From NCBI GenBank assembly GCA_001512945.1, contig LFTF01000044.1:3677-18529 (forward strand): 14,853 nt of DNA, read 5' to 3'. The notes under the pieces are model-generated. The model was not told where the DNA came from. It saw nothing but the letters and a program-made list of their open reading frames with translations, and made no database searches. The position numbers were made by a program, and so were the translations under genes. Each line of letters opens with the position of its first letter. Position 1 is the first letter of the stretch. Source of the DNA: Clostridiales bacterium DTU023 (GTDB lineage Bacteria; Bacillota; Clostridia; Saccharofermentanales; DTU023). Positions 5,765 to 13,303 of the stretch are shown here, piece after piece.

Positions 5765-8461
5765 TTACTCAGTATCCTCGGTCGACACGGGTTCTTCTGT
5801 GATTTCTTCCATCGTTTCAGCAACTGCTTCCACGACTTCTTCCATCTTTTCAGTAACCTCTTCCACGAATTCTTCTACCATGGCAGTAACCGTTTCCATA
5901 ACGCCTTCCGGCTCCGTGGCAGCTTCCTCAACAGGTTCTTCGACGGCTTCTTCTGCAACTTCAACAATCGCGGCCGGTACAGGCTCGGCGAGAGCACTGA
6001 CAGCATCTTCAACGGCTTCAGCCGCTTCGATCGGTTCAGGCATCTCTTCTTCAGCAACAACCTCCTCGGTTACTTGCTCGGACTCCTGCTTTTGCTCTTC
6101 TTGTTGCTCCGACGCATGTAATTCATCGCGTAAAGCGGCCATGCTGTCAAGCTGTTTGGAGCTATCCTTGGTTCCGGTCGTGATATCAGCCATGTCAGAG
6201 ATTGATGACGTAGTCTGACTGTCGACGTAGCTTGTCGGCAAGTCATCCTGGCCTCCGCGGCGTTTGCCGCCACGACGGCGAGCAGTCTGCGGTTGACGAC
6301 TTTGCTGTTCCTGCTGCTGCAAAACGATCTCAGAGTCAGGACTTGGATTGATTGGTTCAACCTCACGGATACTTACACTGATTCGACGAGATTCGTCAGA
6401 CACTTCGACGACGCGTGCGTCGACTTCCATGCCCTCAACCAACACATCTCCGGGTTTGTCCAGATGATAATTCGAGATCTGCGATATATGGCAGAGCGCA
6501 TCAACCTGGGGAGCTATGTTGATAAATGCACCGAAAGGAAACATTCTCACAACCACTCCGCGAACAATCGCTCCGACCGGGAACCGCGCCTCGATATCAC
6601 GATAGGGATCGTCTTCGCTGCTGCGATAGCCGAGCGAAATCCGCTTTCTTGAGCGGTCGAAATCCTTGACGTGAACATTAATTTTATCGCCCACTGAGAG
6701 CACCTCAGACGGATGACGTATCCTCTGCCAGGAGAGTTCACTGATGTGAACGAGTCCATCAACGCCGCCAATGTCGACAAAAGCGCCGAAGTTGGTCAGG
6801 TTTCGCACAATACCAACGTACTTGTTGCCAACCTCGATCGTATCCCAGATCTCGCGTTCACTGGCTTTGCGCTCATGTTGCAATAGCGCCCGTCTCGAAC
6901 CTGAGACACGCATGCGACGGCGATTGGGATCATATTGCGTGATCAAGACATCAAACGTCTGATCTCTGTATGGCTCCAGATCGTCGACTATCGACAACTC
7001 AAGCTGAGTACGGTGAATATAAATGTCGATGCTCTTATATGTTGCAATGACGCCGTCACGCACAACATTAACAACATGGACTGAAAGAGGCTGCCTCTCC
7101 TCATACGCTTGTTGAATCAACTCTTTGTGTTTCATTGTCTCAACATATCCGGTGGAAAGCATAATCTCTTTACCGGCGTCAGAACTGCGGATACTTCTGA
7201 TATATACGTCAACTTCTTTGTGTTCTCTTACGGCTTCATCGAGATCAAAATCAGGGCTTTTCTGCAGCTCGCGGATCGGAACTTTCCCCTCCGACTTGTC
7301 CTTTACGTCAACGTAAACGAACTCTTCGTCGTAGCGAACAATTCTTCCCCGGACAATACTTTTCGGTTGAAGCTCAGGAATGCTGTCAATGTAATCCTCA
7401 AAATTAAAGTCAGCTTGTTCCTTTGGCTCAGGAACGCTATCAACGTGATCCTCGGAATTAACTTCAACTTGCTCCTCTGGCTCAGGAACGCTGTCAACTT
7501 GCTCTTCTGGCTCAGGAATTACGTCAACTTGCTCTTCTGGCTCAGGAACACTGTCAACTTGTTCTTCAAGAATTACGTCAGCTTGTTCTTCTGGCTTCGT
7601 CATACCTTCGATTGTTGTCATACTGTAGATAACCTCCCTGATCATCCCATCTGGTGTCGAGGCACCGGTGATAACACCGATCCTCTTTGAACCAATCGCA
7701 TATGGTGCTATGATTTTTGCGACCTGGTCCGGCTTATGGATCAAATACACGGAACCGCACTTCCCTTGGCAAACTTCAACGAGTTTATTTGTGTTAGAAC
7801 TTGTTTTACTTCCAAGCACAAGCATCACATCGGAAGAAGCCGCAAGCGTTTCCGCATCCAACTGTCTTTGAACAGTCGTACTACATATTGTATCAAATAT
7901 CTCAAGATTAGCAATTTTAGCTTTTAAAATGTCACTAATCGTTTTCCATCGCACGTAAGAAAATGTCGTTTGTGACACAAGGATCCACTCTTTGTCTTCA
8001 AAGGCTCTCTCCTCAGCCTCTTCGGCTGTCTCAATTAGAATCGGTTCACTGGGTACGGCATGGCCGATTAAACCGACCACTTCCGGGTGATTTTGCGTCC
8101 CCGTAATAATGATGCCTTTGCCCGCGCGGGCGGCAGCAGCCACAATTTTTTGGATTTTCTTAACGAATGGGCATGTTCCATCCAGGAGTGTGCAATTTTT
8201 TTCAGTCAACTGGCGTTCGACTTTGGGACTAACACCGTGCGCACGGACAAGCACATTCATTCCTGAGGGAATATCATCCGTATCATGCGCGATGCGAGCA
8301 CCGCGTTCAGCCAAGTCTGCAATCACATGCTCATTATGCACAACAGCGCCATACAACCACAAAGATTCGCCTTCATTACGAGCAAGCGCCTCATAGGCGA
8401 GATCCACCGCACGGCGTACCCCCGGACAGAACCCTGCAGATTTCGCAACCTCAATCTTCAC
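5765..8461 (-). CDS. ispH: Bifunctional HMB-PP reductase (IspH/LytB) - ribosomal protein S1-like fusion
   Basis: An 898-residue fusion. Residues 1-284 are IspH, the [4Fe-4S] reductase making IPP and DMAPP in the last MEP-pathway step. Cluster cysteines C12, C97 and C193 and substrate residues H42, H75, H125, E127, T166/T167, S222, N223 and S268 are present. Residues 291-364 are an acidic repeat linker. Four S1/OB domains follow, at about 366-437, 455-525, 541-612 and 627-699; the third, with NFGAFVDIGGVDGLVHISEL, is closest to the S1 consensus. Residues 719-737 are Gln/Arg/Gly-rich and basic (ARRRGGKRRGG), and about 783-898 form an acidic Glu/Val/Ala tail. The GTG start at 8461 has GAGAGG 9 nt upstream and lies 4 nt after the plsC stop. 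IspH-S1 fusions are known in Clostridia; the repeats and tail are less usual. The S1 part probably binds mRNA. Confidence 0.95.
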   Translation of the reverse strand: MKIEVAKSAGFCPGVRRAVDLAYEALARNEGESLWLYGAVVHNEHVIADLAERGARIAHDTDDIPSGMNVLVRAHGVSPKVERQLTEKNCTLLDGTCPFVKKIQKIVAAAARAGKGIIITGTQNHPEVVGLIGHAVPSEPILIETAEEAEERAFEDKEWILVSQTTFSYVRWKTISDILKAKIANLEIFDTICSTTVQRQLDAETLAASSDVMLVLGSKTSSNTNKLVEVCQGKCGSVYLIHKPDQVAKIIAPYAIGSKRIGVITGASTPDGMIREVIYSMTTIEGMTKPEEQADVILEEQVDSVPEPEEQVDVIPEPEEQVDSVPEPEEQVEVNSEDHVDSVPEPKEQADFNFEDYIDSIPELQPKSIVRGRIVRYDEEFVYVDVKDKSEGKVPIRELQKSPDFDLDEAVREHKEVDVYIRSIRSSDAGKEIMLSTGYVETMKHKELIQQAYEERQPLSVHVVNVVRDGVIATYKSIDIYIHRTQLELSIVDDLEPYRDQTFDVLITQYDPNRRRMRVSGSRRALLQHERKASEREIWDTIEVGNKYVGIVRNLTNFGAFVDIGGVDGLVHISELSWQRIRHPSEVLSVGDKINVHVKDFDRSRKRISLGYRSSEDDPYRDIEARFPVGAIVRGVVVRMFPFGAFINIAPQVDALCHISQISNYHLDKPGDVLVEGMEVDARVVEVSDESRRISVSIREVEPINPSPDSEIVLQQQEQQSRQPQTARRRGGKRRGGQDDLPTSYVDSQTTSSISDMADITTGTKDSSKQLDSMAALRDELHASEQQEEQKQESEQVTEEVVAEEEMPEPIEAAEAVEDAVSALAEPVPAAIVEVAEEAVEEPVEEAATEPEGVMETVTAMVEEFVEEVTEKMEEVVEAVAETMEEITEEPVSTEDTE
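7370..7591 (-). repeat. In-frame 30/54-bp tandem coding repeats (IspH-S1 linker)
   Basis: Residues 291-364 of the IspH-S1 protein are built from units of 18, 10, 10, 18 and 18 residues. The 18-residue unit is EEQADVIL plus EEQVDSVPEP; the 10-residue unit is the second half alone. At DNA level three 30-bp copies (about 7471-7560) are almost identical, while the outer copies have diverged. This suggests recent duplication inside the gene. The encoded stretch is acidic and proline-containing, probably an extended, flexible spacer. Confidence 0.9.
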
Positions 8462-8465
8462 GCGA

Positions 8466-9239
8466 TCATACCTCTCCCGGCTGATTCTCTTTGTCGATAT
8501 TGCTCGTCTGTATGCTAATTTCTTTCAAAGGTGAAACTAAAATTTTTTCATCAAAAAGAGCCTGGCACTGATCTGCGCCTTCGAATTCGTAGGAGCGATC
8601 TGCCATGGCATAAATTCGGCGCATAACTTCCCGAGCAATCTGGTCCTGCTCTTCTCGATCAATCGATTCTCCCTTTTTCAATGTGAGGCGCAAGGCGTCA
8701 CCGAAGATGTACCTTGGCCGACCAAAGGGACGGTAGCAAGGGTCAACCGCAACCGGGATAACCGGGATACCACGCCGAATAGCATAGTTAAGAATAGACG
8801 AATGCGGTGCAACCGAAGCCGCGTCTTTGAGTTTGACACGCGTCCCCTGAATGAAAACCCCAATAATTTTTCCCTTTTTAATTTCCGATAAGATGAGCTT
8901 ACTCGCTCGTATATCAGTAGAGGAACGGTCAAGCGGGATCGCTCCAAACGCTTTTATAATTCTACCGACCAACATCATTTGGAAAAGTTCTTTTTTCGCG
9001 ACAAAACAAAGTCGCTTGGTTGGATAAAAGTAAGTGATGAAAATAGCATCTAGCAAATGCTGATGATTAGAGATCAGGATACATCCCTCATCAGAAGGTT
9101 CTTCTCGGTTGCCCTCTGCTTTTGGTAAAAAGAGCGGCCAAAGCAGAACCGCTACAAGTATCCTGATAAGTCGGGTGATAAATGCAGAAACCCGGTCGTT
9201 GCCGGACGGTTGCCCCGCGTCGTCACGTTCATTTTTCAA
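8466..9239 (-). CDS. plsC: 1-acyl-sn-glycerol-3-phosphate acyltransferase family protein
   Basis: Transfers an acyl chain to lysophosphatidic acid to make phosphatidic acid at the membrane. The frame has an N-terminal hydrophobic segment and the acyltransferase motifs SNHQHLLD (catalytic H-x4-D), GAIPLDRSS (motif II), FIQGTR (motif III, usually FPEGTR) and GIPVIPVAV (motif IV). The frame is open to an ATG at 9266 without a ribosome binding site. I prefer TTG at 9239: GGAGGTG lies 7 nt upstream, and TTG overlaps the preceding TGA stop as TTGA, giving 257 residues and translational coupling to the ScpB-Cmk gene. Position after cmk and before ispH is a conserved clostridial order. The Pro-Glu to Ile-Gln change in motif III may alter acceptor binding, so substrate is uncertain. 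Confidence 0.88.
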   Translation of the reverse strand: MKNERDDAGQPSGNDRVSAFITRLIRILVAVLLWPLFLPKAEGNREEPSDEGCILISNHQHLLDAIFITYFYPTKRLCFVAKKELFQMMLVGRIIKAFGAIPLDRSSTDIRASKLILSEIKKGKIIGVFIQGTRVKLKDAASVAPHSSILNYAIRRGIPVIPVAVDPCYRPFGRPRYIFGDALRLTLKKGESIDREEQDQIAREVMRRIYAMADRSYEFEGADQCQALFDEKILVSPLKEISIQTSNIDKENQPGEV

Positions 9240-10528
9240 ACGCACCCACCTCCATACGATCTCCATGCCGGCTGTTCACGCTCATTATCGCGGATAGCCG
9301 AGATCATAGCGTCGACAACTGAAGTCGCATTCATGTCACTTGTGTCAATCAGGATCGCATCATCTGCCTGTTTTGTCGGAGCCAGCTCGCGCCCGGAATC
9401 CTGTCGATCGCGCTCTTCTATCTCCTTTAGGACTTCCTCTAAAGTTGTGTGAGTACCGGCTTTTTCAAGATCTTTGAGTCGTCTTTGAGCACGCACCTCT
9501 GGTGATGCCGTAACAAAGAATTTGACGGGCGCATCGGGAAATACGTACGTACCTATATCGCGTCCTTCAAGGATCAATGCCTGTCTTTTGCCAAGTTCCC
9601 GCTGGATTCGGACACAATAATCACGGCACACGGGCAATACGCTGATATCGGAAGCAGCTCTGGAGGCTTCGGGCGTCCTGATATAGGGCGCCGCGTCCGT
9701 CCCATCGATCAATGTTCTCTGCACACGGTCGGAAAGGTCGATCTCCATCGTTGTTTCTGCTAGCATCGCCCGTATCGCCTCCGGATCGGACGGTTCAAGC
9801 CCCTGCTGAAGCGCTTTGTAACCAAGCGCTCTGTACATTGCGCCTGTATCGAGGCAGAGAATACCCAGATGCTCTGACAGTAGCCGCGCTACTGTACTTT
9901 TGCCTGCTCCCGACGGACCGTCAATCGCAATAACGAGTGGTTTAGGCGCCACGCCTTGTGATTCTTTTGTGGTTTGCTGCGTGAATTTTGTCAAGGTATC
10001 GTACATCATAAGATCGACAGGAGGCAGATCGCGCGTTGACTGTAGGCCAAAATCAAGCAGGAATTGTTCGGTGACATCCAGGAGCGCCGGACGCCCCGGA
10101 GTTTCAAGCGTACCCACCTCGCGGACGAGACCACGTTCGATCAGCCTTGCGACAACAGAGTCACTGTTGACGCCTCTCACCGTCTCTATCTCCGCTCTTG
10201 TCGCGGGCGCATTGTATGCGACGACAGCTAATGTTTCGTACGCCGCATCCGTAAGTTTCTGTTCGCGGATTTTGCCATAGTAAGCCTCGATTGTGTTTGA
10301 TAGCCCCGGGTTAGTTGCAAGAGTTGCCGCTCCCTCGATTTCCCTGAGCACAATCCCCGACAACGGGTCGCGCTGGTAACGGCGTTTCAGCTGCTCCAAC
10401 ATGCCAAGCGCCTCATCACGGCTTATCTCGAGTAGAGTGCCGATATCGTCTATCGCAATCGGATCGCCCGCAACAAAAAGCAGTGCCTCCAATTTGGCCA
10501 TATCTTCCGTATAACTCATGCCCGTCAT
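9236..10528 (-). CDS. ScpB - cytidylate kinase fusion protein
   Basis: One uninterrupted 430-codon frame joins two normally separate proteins. Residues 5-170 are ScpB, the winged-helix kleisin partner of the SMC-ScpA complex for chromosome segregation (KLTDAAYETLAVVAYNAP, IETVRGVNSDSVVARLIERG, TPGRPALL, then FLLDFGL). Residues 197-415 are cytidylate kinase (CMP/dCMP to CDP/dCDP): P-loop GPSGAGKS at 204-211, LDTGAMYRA, EGRDIGTYVFP at 321-331, and the lid RDRQDSGRELAP at 373-384. Both halves look complete. The linker (170-196) has no ribosome binding site before its MM codons, so a separate internal Cmk start is unlikely. The start overlaps the scpA stop as ATGA; an ATG 9 bases downstream (10519) is also well placed after GGGGAG. 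The TGA stop overlaps plsC. Confidence 0.93.
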   Translation of the reverse strand: MTGMSYTEDMAKLEALLFVAGDPIAIDDIGTLLEISRDEALGMLEQLKRRYQRDPLSGIVLREIEGAATLATNPGLSNTIEAYYGKIREQKLTDAAYETLAVVAYNAPATRAEIETVRGVNSDSVVARLIERGLVREVGTLETPGRPALLDVTEQFLLDFGLQSTRDLPPVDLMMYDTLTKFTQQTTKESQGVAPKPLVIAIDGPSGAGKSTVARLLSEHLGILCLDTGAMYRALGYKALQQGLEPSDPEAIRAMLAETTMEIDLSDRVQRTLIDGTDAAPYIRTPEASRAASDISVLPVCRDYCVRIQRELGKRQALILEGRDIGTYVFPDAPVKFFVTASPEVRAQRRLKDLEKAGTHTTLEEVLKEIEERDRQDSGRELAPTKQADDAILIDTSDMNATSVVDAMISAIRDNEREQPAWRSYGGGCV

Positions 10529-11280
10529 CTCCCCTTACGTTCGATCATGATCGGTGAAAACAGCGATTTTTGCGTGACTCTGGCTTTGTTCTGAAAGACG
10601 AGCTCTAATACTGCAAGAAATCCTGTAATGCGCTCGATCGCAGGCAGATCGGGCGGAAACAGTTCATAGAAAAATAGCCTAGATCGCCCTGCTATTTGCC
10701 TCGTGATATAGAGCATACGCTCAGCTAATGAAATACGTTCTCGTTCAAGGATCAGCTCAACCTGTTCCCCACTGTCATAAAACCGACTGGTGTTTCTGAA
10801 TTCAACCGCTTCGATCGCCCCTTCAAATCGGCTGAGTTCAAGGCCTGTTGCTGCCGCGCGTTCCCGTGAAATACCCATGCGCTCAGGAGGCGACGGCGGT
10901 TTCCCGTATGAACCGCTGTTTTCACGGTTGCGCTCTTTTAGGGAAGACGCAAGGAGTCTGCACCGTCTGTACTGCAGAAGACGCATAACGAGAAGATCGC
11001 CCGGGTCGATCGTTTCTTCATCAGTCGAAAGCGGCCGCTCAGGCAAGAGAAGTATAGATTTCATTTGAATTAGAGTGGCCGCCATCAAGAGAAAAGAACT
11101 AGCGAGTTCCATGTCAAAGACAGGATTCAGGCGAATGATTCGCAGATATTGGTCGGCAATTGACGCAATTGATACAAGGCTGACCGGCACGCGATTGCGC
11201 TCAATCAACTGGTTAAGAAGATCGAGTGGCCCTTCGTATTCGAGTATATCGACGGTTAGTGTGTCGGGGTTGTCATTCAT
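10525..11280 (-). CDS. scpA: Segregation and condensation protein A (kleisin)
   Basis: ScpA bridges the SMC heads and, with ScpB, loads and drives the bacterial condensin on the nucleoid. The N-terminal kleisin motif is present (VDILEYEGPLDLLNQLIERN), followed by ASIADQYLRI and LASSFLLMAATLIQMKSILLLP. A variable charged middle and a C-terminal winged helix (TGFLAVLELVFQNKARVTQK) complete it. About 251 residues is normal. The start is uncertain: the frame reaches a TTG at 11334 overlapping the trpS stop, but the only good ribosome binding site, AGGAGG at 11296-11301, directly abuts an ATG at 11295 and lies 15 nt before the ATG at 11280. I use 11280, whose product begins close to the conserved region. 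The end overlaps scpB as ATGA. Confidence 0.93.
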   Translation of the reverse strand: MNDNPDTLTVDILEYEGPLDLLNQLIERNRVPVSLVSIASIADQYLRIIRLNPVFDMELASSFLLMAATLIQMKSILLLPERPLSTDEETIDPGDLLVMRLLQYRRCRLLASSLKERNRENSGSYGKPPSPPERMGISRERAAATGLELSRFEGAIEAVEFRNTSRFYDSGEQVELILERERISLAERMLYITRQIAGRSRLFFYELFPPDLPAIERITGFLAVLELVFQNKARVTQKSLFSPIMIERKGR

Positions 11281-11330
11281 CGGCGTACGTGCCATCCTCC
11301 TGTGAGTACTTTGACTGGAATCGCATACTG

Positions 11331-12389
11331 TCAACCGGGCAAAGCACCCGATCCAAAGCCAATTTTCATCGCTTCACGAACGATCGCTAACATCTCTTGT
11401 GCGCGCGGTCTTGCAACACTTGCCCCACGGTCAAGTATATCGAGCAGATATGATTTATTGGCAAGCAGGTTTTCACGCTTCTCATGAATCGGGGTATGGA
11501 TTTCGGCAATTCTGCTGGCACATCGCTTTTTGCAGTCAATGCAGCCGATCTGACCGGCACGGCAGAGTGATTCAATCTCATCAACCTCATGCGGATTGAA
11601 CTCCTTATGCATGGCAAAGACCGTACAGATTTCCGGATGCCCCGGATCCGTTTTATGTATCCTTGCCGGGTCAGTAACCATGGACATAACCTTTCTTCGA
11701 ACGATCTCAGGAGTATCCGAAAACGAAATAATGTTGTCGTAACTCTTCGACATTTTGCGACCGTCCGTTCCCGGAAGCACACGGCTTTTCGTGAGAAGGG
11801 CATCGGGCTCAGGAAATACTGTTCCGTAAAGATAATTGAAACGGCGCGCAATCTCGCGTGTGAGCTCTAAGTGCGGCAGTTGGTCTTCTCCGACGGGAAC
11901 AAACTCAGCAAGATAAATGAGAATGTCGGCCGCCATCAGACATGGATAGCCAAGAAATCCGAGGGTGCGAATTTCTAGATTTGTCAACTGATTGAGCAAA
12001 TCTTTATAGGTTGGATTGCGTTCCAGCCAGGAGACCGGCGTCAACATAGAGAGCAACAAAGATAGTTCAGCATGTTCCGGAATCGATGACTGCAAAAACA
12101 GAGTCGTCTTGTCAGGATCGATCCCACAGGCGAGATAATCGGCTACCATATTAAGCGTGCGCTGCCTCAGCAATGATGTGTCCTGATAATTGGTCGTCAG
12201 AGCATGATAGTCGGCGATGAAGAAAAAGCACTGGTACGTGTCCTGAAGCGCGACCCAGTTAGCGACAGCGCCAGCATAATTGCCAAGGTGAATGTCTCCC
12301 GAAGGACGAGCACCCGACACGACGACCGAGCGTTTCCCTGTCTCGGTTTTCGCATTGAGTTTGAGTTCAATTTTGTCGTTCTGGTTCAT
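11331..12389 (-). CDS. trpS: Tryptophanyl-tRNA synthetase with four-cysteine (Fe-S type) motif
   Basis: Class Ic synthetase that charges tRNA-Trp. The 352-residue product has the HIGH-type motif in ARPSGDIHLGN (27-37), the KMSKS loop at 212-216 (RKMSKSYDN), and the family segments SWLERNPTYKDL and VPVGEDQLPHLELTREIA. Near the C-terminus C255-x20-C276-x6-C283-x2-C286 resembles the pattern that binds a [4Fe-4S] cluster in Thermotoga maritima TrpRS; a further C290 follows. The ATG at 12389 is chosen because AGGAGG lies 9 nt upstream; the frame is open to 12473, but that would overlap the M50 protease gene and add a non-homologous tail. It is the second gene of the operon, with a 20-nt gap. No T-box is apparent directly before it. 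Confidence 0.95.
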   Translation of the reverse strand: MNQNDKIELKLNAKTETGKRSVVVSGARPSGDIHLGNYAGAVANWVALQDTYQCFFFIADYHALTTNYQDTSLLRQRTLNMVADYLACGIDPDKTTLFLQSSIPEHAELSLLLSMLTPVSWLERNPTYKDLLNQLTNLEIRTLGFLGYPCLMAADILIYLAEFVPVGEDQLPHLELTREIARRFNYLYGTVFPEPDALLTKSRVLPGTDGRKMSKSYDNIISFSDTPEIVRRKVMSMVTDPARIHKTDPGHPEICTVFAMHKEFNPHEVDEIESLCRAGQIGCIDCKKRCASRIAEIHTPIHEKRENLLANKSYLLDILDRGASVARPRAQEMLAIVREAMKIGFGSGALPG

Positions 12390-12409
12390 CCGTGAACGCC
12401 TCCTCTTTG

Positions 12410-13195
12410 TTAACCGATAATCATCGGCATCGGTGGCAGCCCAAGCGCCGCCTGAAGCTGCTGAAAGACCCATGTGATGGGGTACTGTATCGCATAGTTG
12501 AATGGTGTCAAGATAAAACCAAGCAATCTCGAAAGCGCTCCGCCCGCTAAAAACACGACCATCAAAAAAATAATCCCAATGTAGCGCTCATACTGCATGA
12601 TCTTGAAATACAACTGGTCAGGTAGCACCGCACCCAGCACTCGAGAGCCATCAAGCGGCGGGATCGGCAACAGATTAAACACAGCAAGCAACATGTTCAC
12701 TGAATAGAGCGTTACAAACAGCCTAATCAGCATTAAGGCAACATTCGGACCAATGCTGGTCGCAAGCATGATCGTGTAAATGACGCAGAATAGTATCCAC
12801 GAAATTGTCCCCAGCAAGATATTCGCGATTGGACCGGCGATGCTCGTCAAGAGCATCCCCTGCTTGATGCTTTTCGCTTTAGTGAATCGCGACGGGTTGA
12901 CCGGAACGGGCTTGGCCCAGCCGACACCGACAAACAGAAATACAAGCGACCCAATCGGGTCGAGATGGCGCAATGGATTGAGCGTCATTCTACCCGCTAG
13001 CGCTGCTGTATCATCGCCGAGCCGGTATGCCGTCCAAGCATGCGCAAATTCGTGGAATGACAATGACAATGTCATCACGAAAAGCATTATTAAAAGATCA
13101 ACAAAATCAAACTGCCCAATACCGATCACGGGAAGCGCTGCAATAACAGTTTCCAGTCGAAAAAGGTTAACTATCTTTAAAAAAGCCAATGGCAT
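12410..13195 (-). CDS. Site-2 protease family (M50) membrane metalloprotease
   Basis: A polytopic membrane protein of 261 residues. The zinc-protease motif HEFAH (48-52) lies at the end of a hydrophobic segment, and the second M50 motif NLLPIPPLDG (174-183, ligand D182) is in a later one. About five or six hydrophobic segments are visible (about 30-50, 83-95, 118-145, 150-175, 204-220). The family cuts membrane-embedded or membrane-anchored proteins, but this short YwhC-like group, which lacks a PDZ domain, has no certain substrate. It is the first gene of the long operon: its start is about 85 nt from the predicted transcription start, and GAGGAG lies 12 nt before the ATG, a rather long spacing. 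M50-trpS-scpA adjacency is seen in Clostridia. Confidence 0.9.
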   Translation of the reverse strand: MPLAFLKIVNLFRLETVIAALPVIGIGQFDFVDLLIMLFVMTLSLSFHEFAHAWTAYRLGDDTAALAGRMTLNPLRHLDPIGSLVFLFVGVGWAKPVPVNPSRFTKAKSIKQGMLLTSIAGPIANILLGTISWILFCVIYTIMLATSIGPNVALMLIRLFVTLYSVNMLLAVFNLLPIPPLDGSRVLGAVLPDQLYFKIMQYERYIGIIFLMVVFLAGGALSRLLGFILTPFNYAIQYPITWVFQQLQAALGLPPMPMIIG

Positions 13196-13287
13196 ATCTA
13201 AAATAAACTCCTCAATGGTTATCCATGAAACACTAACTAGCCGGTCCTTACGATTACTAAGGCTTCCGGCACTTGGTGATCCTTAGG

Positions 13288-13296
13288 ATTATAGCA
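13288..13296 (-). promoter_or_regulatory. Extended -10 promoter of the M50-to-ispH/S1 operon
   Basis: On the minus strand TGC-TATAAT is a perfect extended -10 box (TGnTATAAT). The -35 position, 17 bp upstream, is poor (GTCTCA, 3 of 6 matches), as is usual for extended -10 promoters. Transcription would start near 13281, inside or beside an imperfect palindrome (ATCCT-T-AGGAT, 13279-13289). It sits between the apbE stop and the M50 gene and explains the start of the six-gene operon. Confidence 0.7.
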
Positions 13297-13303
13297 CAGC
13301 CTA

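Noticed and set aside
5799..6218. Plus-strand Ser/Thr-rich open frame of about 139 codons
   Set aside because: It is the antisense image of the Glu/Val-rich tail of the IspH-S1 protein (GAA/GAG codons read as TTC/CTC and shifted to TCT/TCC); no start site or homology supports it.
7370..7591. 30-bp direct repeats considered as a CRISPR array
   Set aside because: The repeats are contiguous with no unique spacers, are in frame within a protein and encode a periodic peptide; no cas genes are nearby.
7109..7690. Plus-strand frame with repeated LLFWLRN-like blocks that looks like a repetitive membrane protein
   Set aside because: The blocks are the reverse complement of the EEQVDSVPEP coding repeats; the sense frame carries the real domains.
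11387..11851. 154-codon minus-strand frame within trpS
   Set aside because: It is a frame-shifted shadow of trpS, which carries the KMSKS loop and the cysteine motif through the same region without interruption.
12390..12409. Possible T-box or trp leader before trpS
   Set aside because: Only 20 nt separate trpS from the M50 gene; there is no room for a T-box and no terminator hairpin.
13236..13261. Stem CCTTA/TAAGG in the gap before the M50 gene considered as a terminator for apbE
   Set aside because: The stem is only 5 bp and has no T run on the minus strand; it lies downstream of the TATAAT box and is more likely part of the leader.
12780..13286. Plus-strand frame of 168 codons opposite the M50 protease gene
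   Set aside because: It is Ser/Thr/Ile-rich without motifs, antisense to conserved HEFAH coding sequence, and reads through the operon promoter.
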